Source: Tranquillimonas alkanivorans (GTDB lineage: Bacteria; Pseudomonadota; Alphaproteobacteria; Rhodobacterales; Rhodobacteraceae). From it: a DNA stretch of 64,000 bases. Below are positions 63,046 through 64,000 of the stretch, piece by piece. A program made the translations under genes and the position numbers. Numbering within the stretch: the stretch's first letter is position 1; each line of letters opens with the position of its first letter. The stretch lies in contig NZ_FOXA01000006.1 of assembly GCF_900115595.1 (NCBI RefSeq), forward strand, positions 1 to 64,000, read 5' to 3'. The notes under the pieces were generated by a model, which was not told the DNA's origin, did not search any database, and saw only the letters and a list, made by a program, of their open reading frames with translations.

Positions 63046-63840
63046 TCACGCCAAGATGGTGTTCGCGGCGTCCTGGATCGCCGGGGCGATGTCGCGGTTG
63101 ATGCGGTCCAGGTCGTAGGAATGGCCCGAGACCGAGACGTGGATCGCCGCCGCCGCCCGCCCGTCGGGCGCGACGATGGGCGCGGCCACGCCAACCTCGT
63201 TCAGGATCACCTCGCTGCGCGAGATGGCGTAGCCGCGCACGGCGGCGTCCTCGATCAGGTCGCGAATGGTGCCGCGGTCGCGGGTCGTGGCGGGGGTGAA
63301 AGACGCGATCGGCCAGTCCCGCACGGCGGCTTCGCGATCCTCTGGCCGCCAGGTGGCCAGCATGGCGCGGCCGGCCGAGGTCGACAGCGCGGGCAGACGG
63401 CGGCCGGCGATGGTGGCGGCGAAGTGGGTGCGCTGGGTGGGCAGGCGCAGCGCGTAGATGATGTGCTCGCCCGACAGCTCGGCCAGGTTCACGGTTTCGC
63501 CGATGTCGCGGCTGAGTTCGATCAGCTTCGGCATGGCCCGCCCGATCAGCGGGTCGGACCAGTAATAGGCATAGGCCATTTCCAGCCACTGGTGCGACGG
63601 GCGGTAGCGGCGCGTCGCCGGATCCTTCACCAGCATGCCTTCGACGTGCAGCGTGTTGGCCAGCCGCTGCACCGCGCTCTTGTCCAGCCCGGTGCGTGAC
63701 GCGAGGTCGCCAAGCGAGAGGTCGGTGTGGGTTTCGTCGAACGCGCGCAACAGCTTGAGCCCTTTTGCCAGTGCGCCGACGAAAAGGGTGTTCTGCTTCT
63801 TTGCGGGGCGATCGGACACGGAGGAGGCTCCTGTATTCAT
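63046..63840 (-). CDS. IclR-family transcriptional regulator
   Basis: A 264-residue IclR protein with ALAKGLKLLRAFDETHTDLS, the recognition helix GLDKSAVQRLANTLHVEG, and the effector domain GETVNLAELSGEHIIYALRL through PALSTSAGRAMLATW. It reads leftward; its target is probably a divergent operon past the right edge, controlled through the palindrome at 63909-63925. Confidence 0.9.
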   Translation of the reverse strand: MNTGASSVSDRPAKKQNTLFVGALAKGLKLLRAFDETHTDLSLGDLASRTGLDKSAVQRLANTLHVEGMLVKDPATRRYRPSHQWLEMAYAYYWSDPLIGRAMPKLIELSRDIGETVNLAELSGEHIIYALRLPTQRTHFAATIAGRRLPALSTSAGRAMLATWRPEDREAAVRDWPIASFTPATTRDRGTIRDLIEDAAVRGYAISRSEVILNEVGVAAPIVAPDGRAAAAIHVSVSGHSYDLDRINRDIAPAIQDAANTILA

Positions 63841-63908
63841 TTTTCTGCTTCTGCGGCCTTGACGCGGCGGTGTGGCCTCAGCTTACACTGATCATATCAC
63901 GGTAGCAT

Positions 63909-63925
63909 GTATCATAATACGATAC
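63909..63925. promoter_or_regulatory. candidate IclR operator
   Basis: GTATC (63909-63913) and GATAC (63921-63925) form an inverted repeat with a 7-base spacer, in an AT-rich stretch upstream of the iclR start. Fit to IclR control is inferred from symmetry and place. Confidence 0.45.
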
Positions 63926-64000
63926 TCCGCGGCGTGACGCAAAGAAAACGTGACGCAAGCGCCCGGACGAGGCGCCGCCAGAGAATGGAAGTGACAGGGA

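Overview
The window is a high-GC stretch of an alphaproteobacterial chromosome, most likely Rhodobacterales (roseobacter-like). This is inferred from base composition, the number of TRAP transporters (three DctPQM sets plus one TAXI/fused-permease set), the many IclR/MarR/FadR-controlled catabolic clusters, and close resemblance of the hexarate and hydroxycinnamate genes to those described in Agrobacterium and relatives. No rRNA, tRNA, CRISPR array or intact insertion sequence was seen. Two eroded transposase remnants (IS30-like at 60-535, IS3-like at 37560-37722) mark old insertions.

Layout. (1) 549-8834: a minus-strand IclR regulator, thiolase, acyl-CoA ligase and DUF296/PPC-domain protein, divergent from a DctPQM TRAP transporter and an SDR dehydrogenase. 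This is a CoA-dependent catabolic unit of unknown substrate. (2) 8860-15766: an unusual Mrp/Mbh-type cation/proton antiporter operon on the minus strand, in the order E-F-G-(MbhD+B)-C-D-D-D, with no full-length MrpA. (3) 16228-20557: an HWE histidine kinase with an ethylene-receptor-like membrane domain, two exported PRC-barrel proteins and a CPA1 antiporter. Together with (2) this looks like an ion-homeostasis district. (4) 20657-30390: hydroxycinnamate (ferulate/coumarate) catabolism, with acyl-CoA dehydrogenase, SDR, feruloyl-CoA synthase, enoyl-CoA hydratase, MarR, amidohydrolase-type ketoacyl-CoA hydrolase and a TRAP transporter, next to a remnant of a tannase/feruloyl esterase gene. (5) 30433-37164: galactarate/galacturonate catabolism (gli, gci, kdgD, FadR-type regulator) divergent from another TRAP transporter, with matching operators on both sides. 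(6) 38043-41992: phosphate handling, with an Na/Pi cotransporter, a NUDIX hydrolase and a PiT carrier. (7) 42308-48290: an ABC-2 exporter, a GNAT protein, an NHE-type antiporter with a C-terminal cyclic-nucleotide-binding fold, and an EamA transporter. (8) 48651-57499: a TPP enzyme divergent from a TAXI-TRAP transporter, an IclR regulator, an ACMSD-like amidohydrolase, an MhpA-like FAD hydroxylase with an abnormal C-terminus, and a GlcG/HbpS protein. This is probably an undescribed aromatic-acid catabolic unit. (9) 57882-62759: a LysR regulator divergent from dabB-dabA, the two-subunit energy-coupled inorganic-carbon accumulation complex. (10) 63046-63840: a third IclR regulator, probably controlling a divergent gene beyond the right edge.

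Recurring designs. Most operons use ATGA/GTGA stop-start overlaps. All three dctP-dctQ gaps carry a GC-rich perfect hairpin, and an equivalent hairpin in the TAXI set falls within the first codons of the fused permease. Catabolic operons are divergent from their regulators, with palindromic candidate operators in the shared promoter regions.
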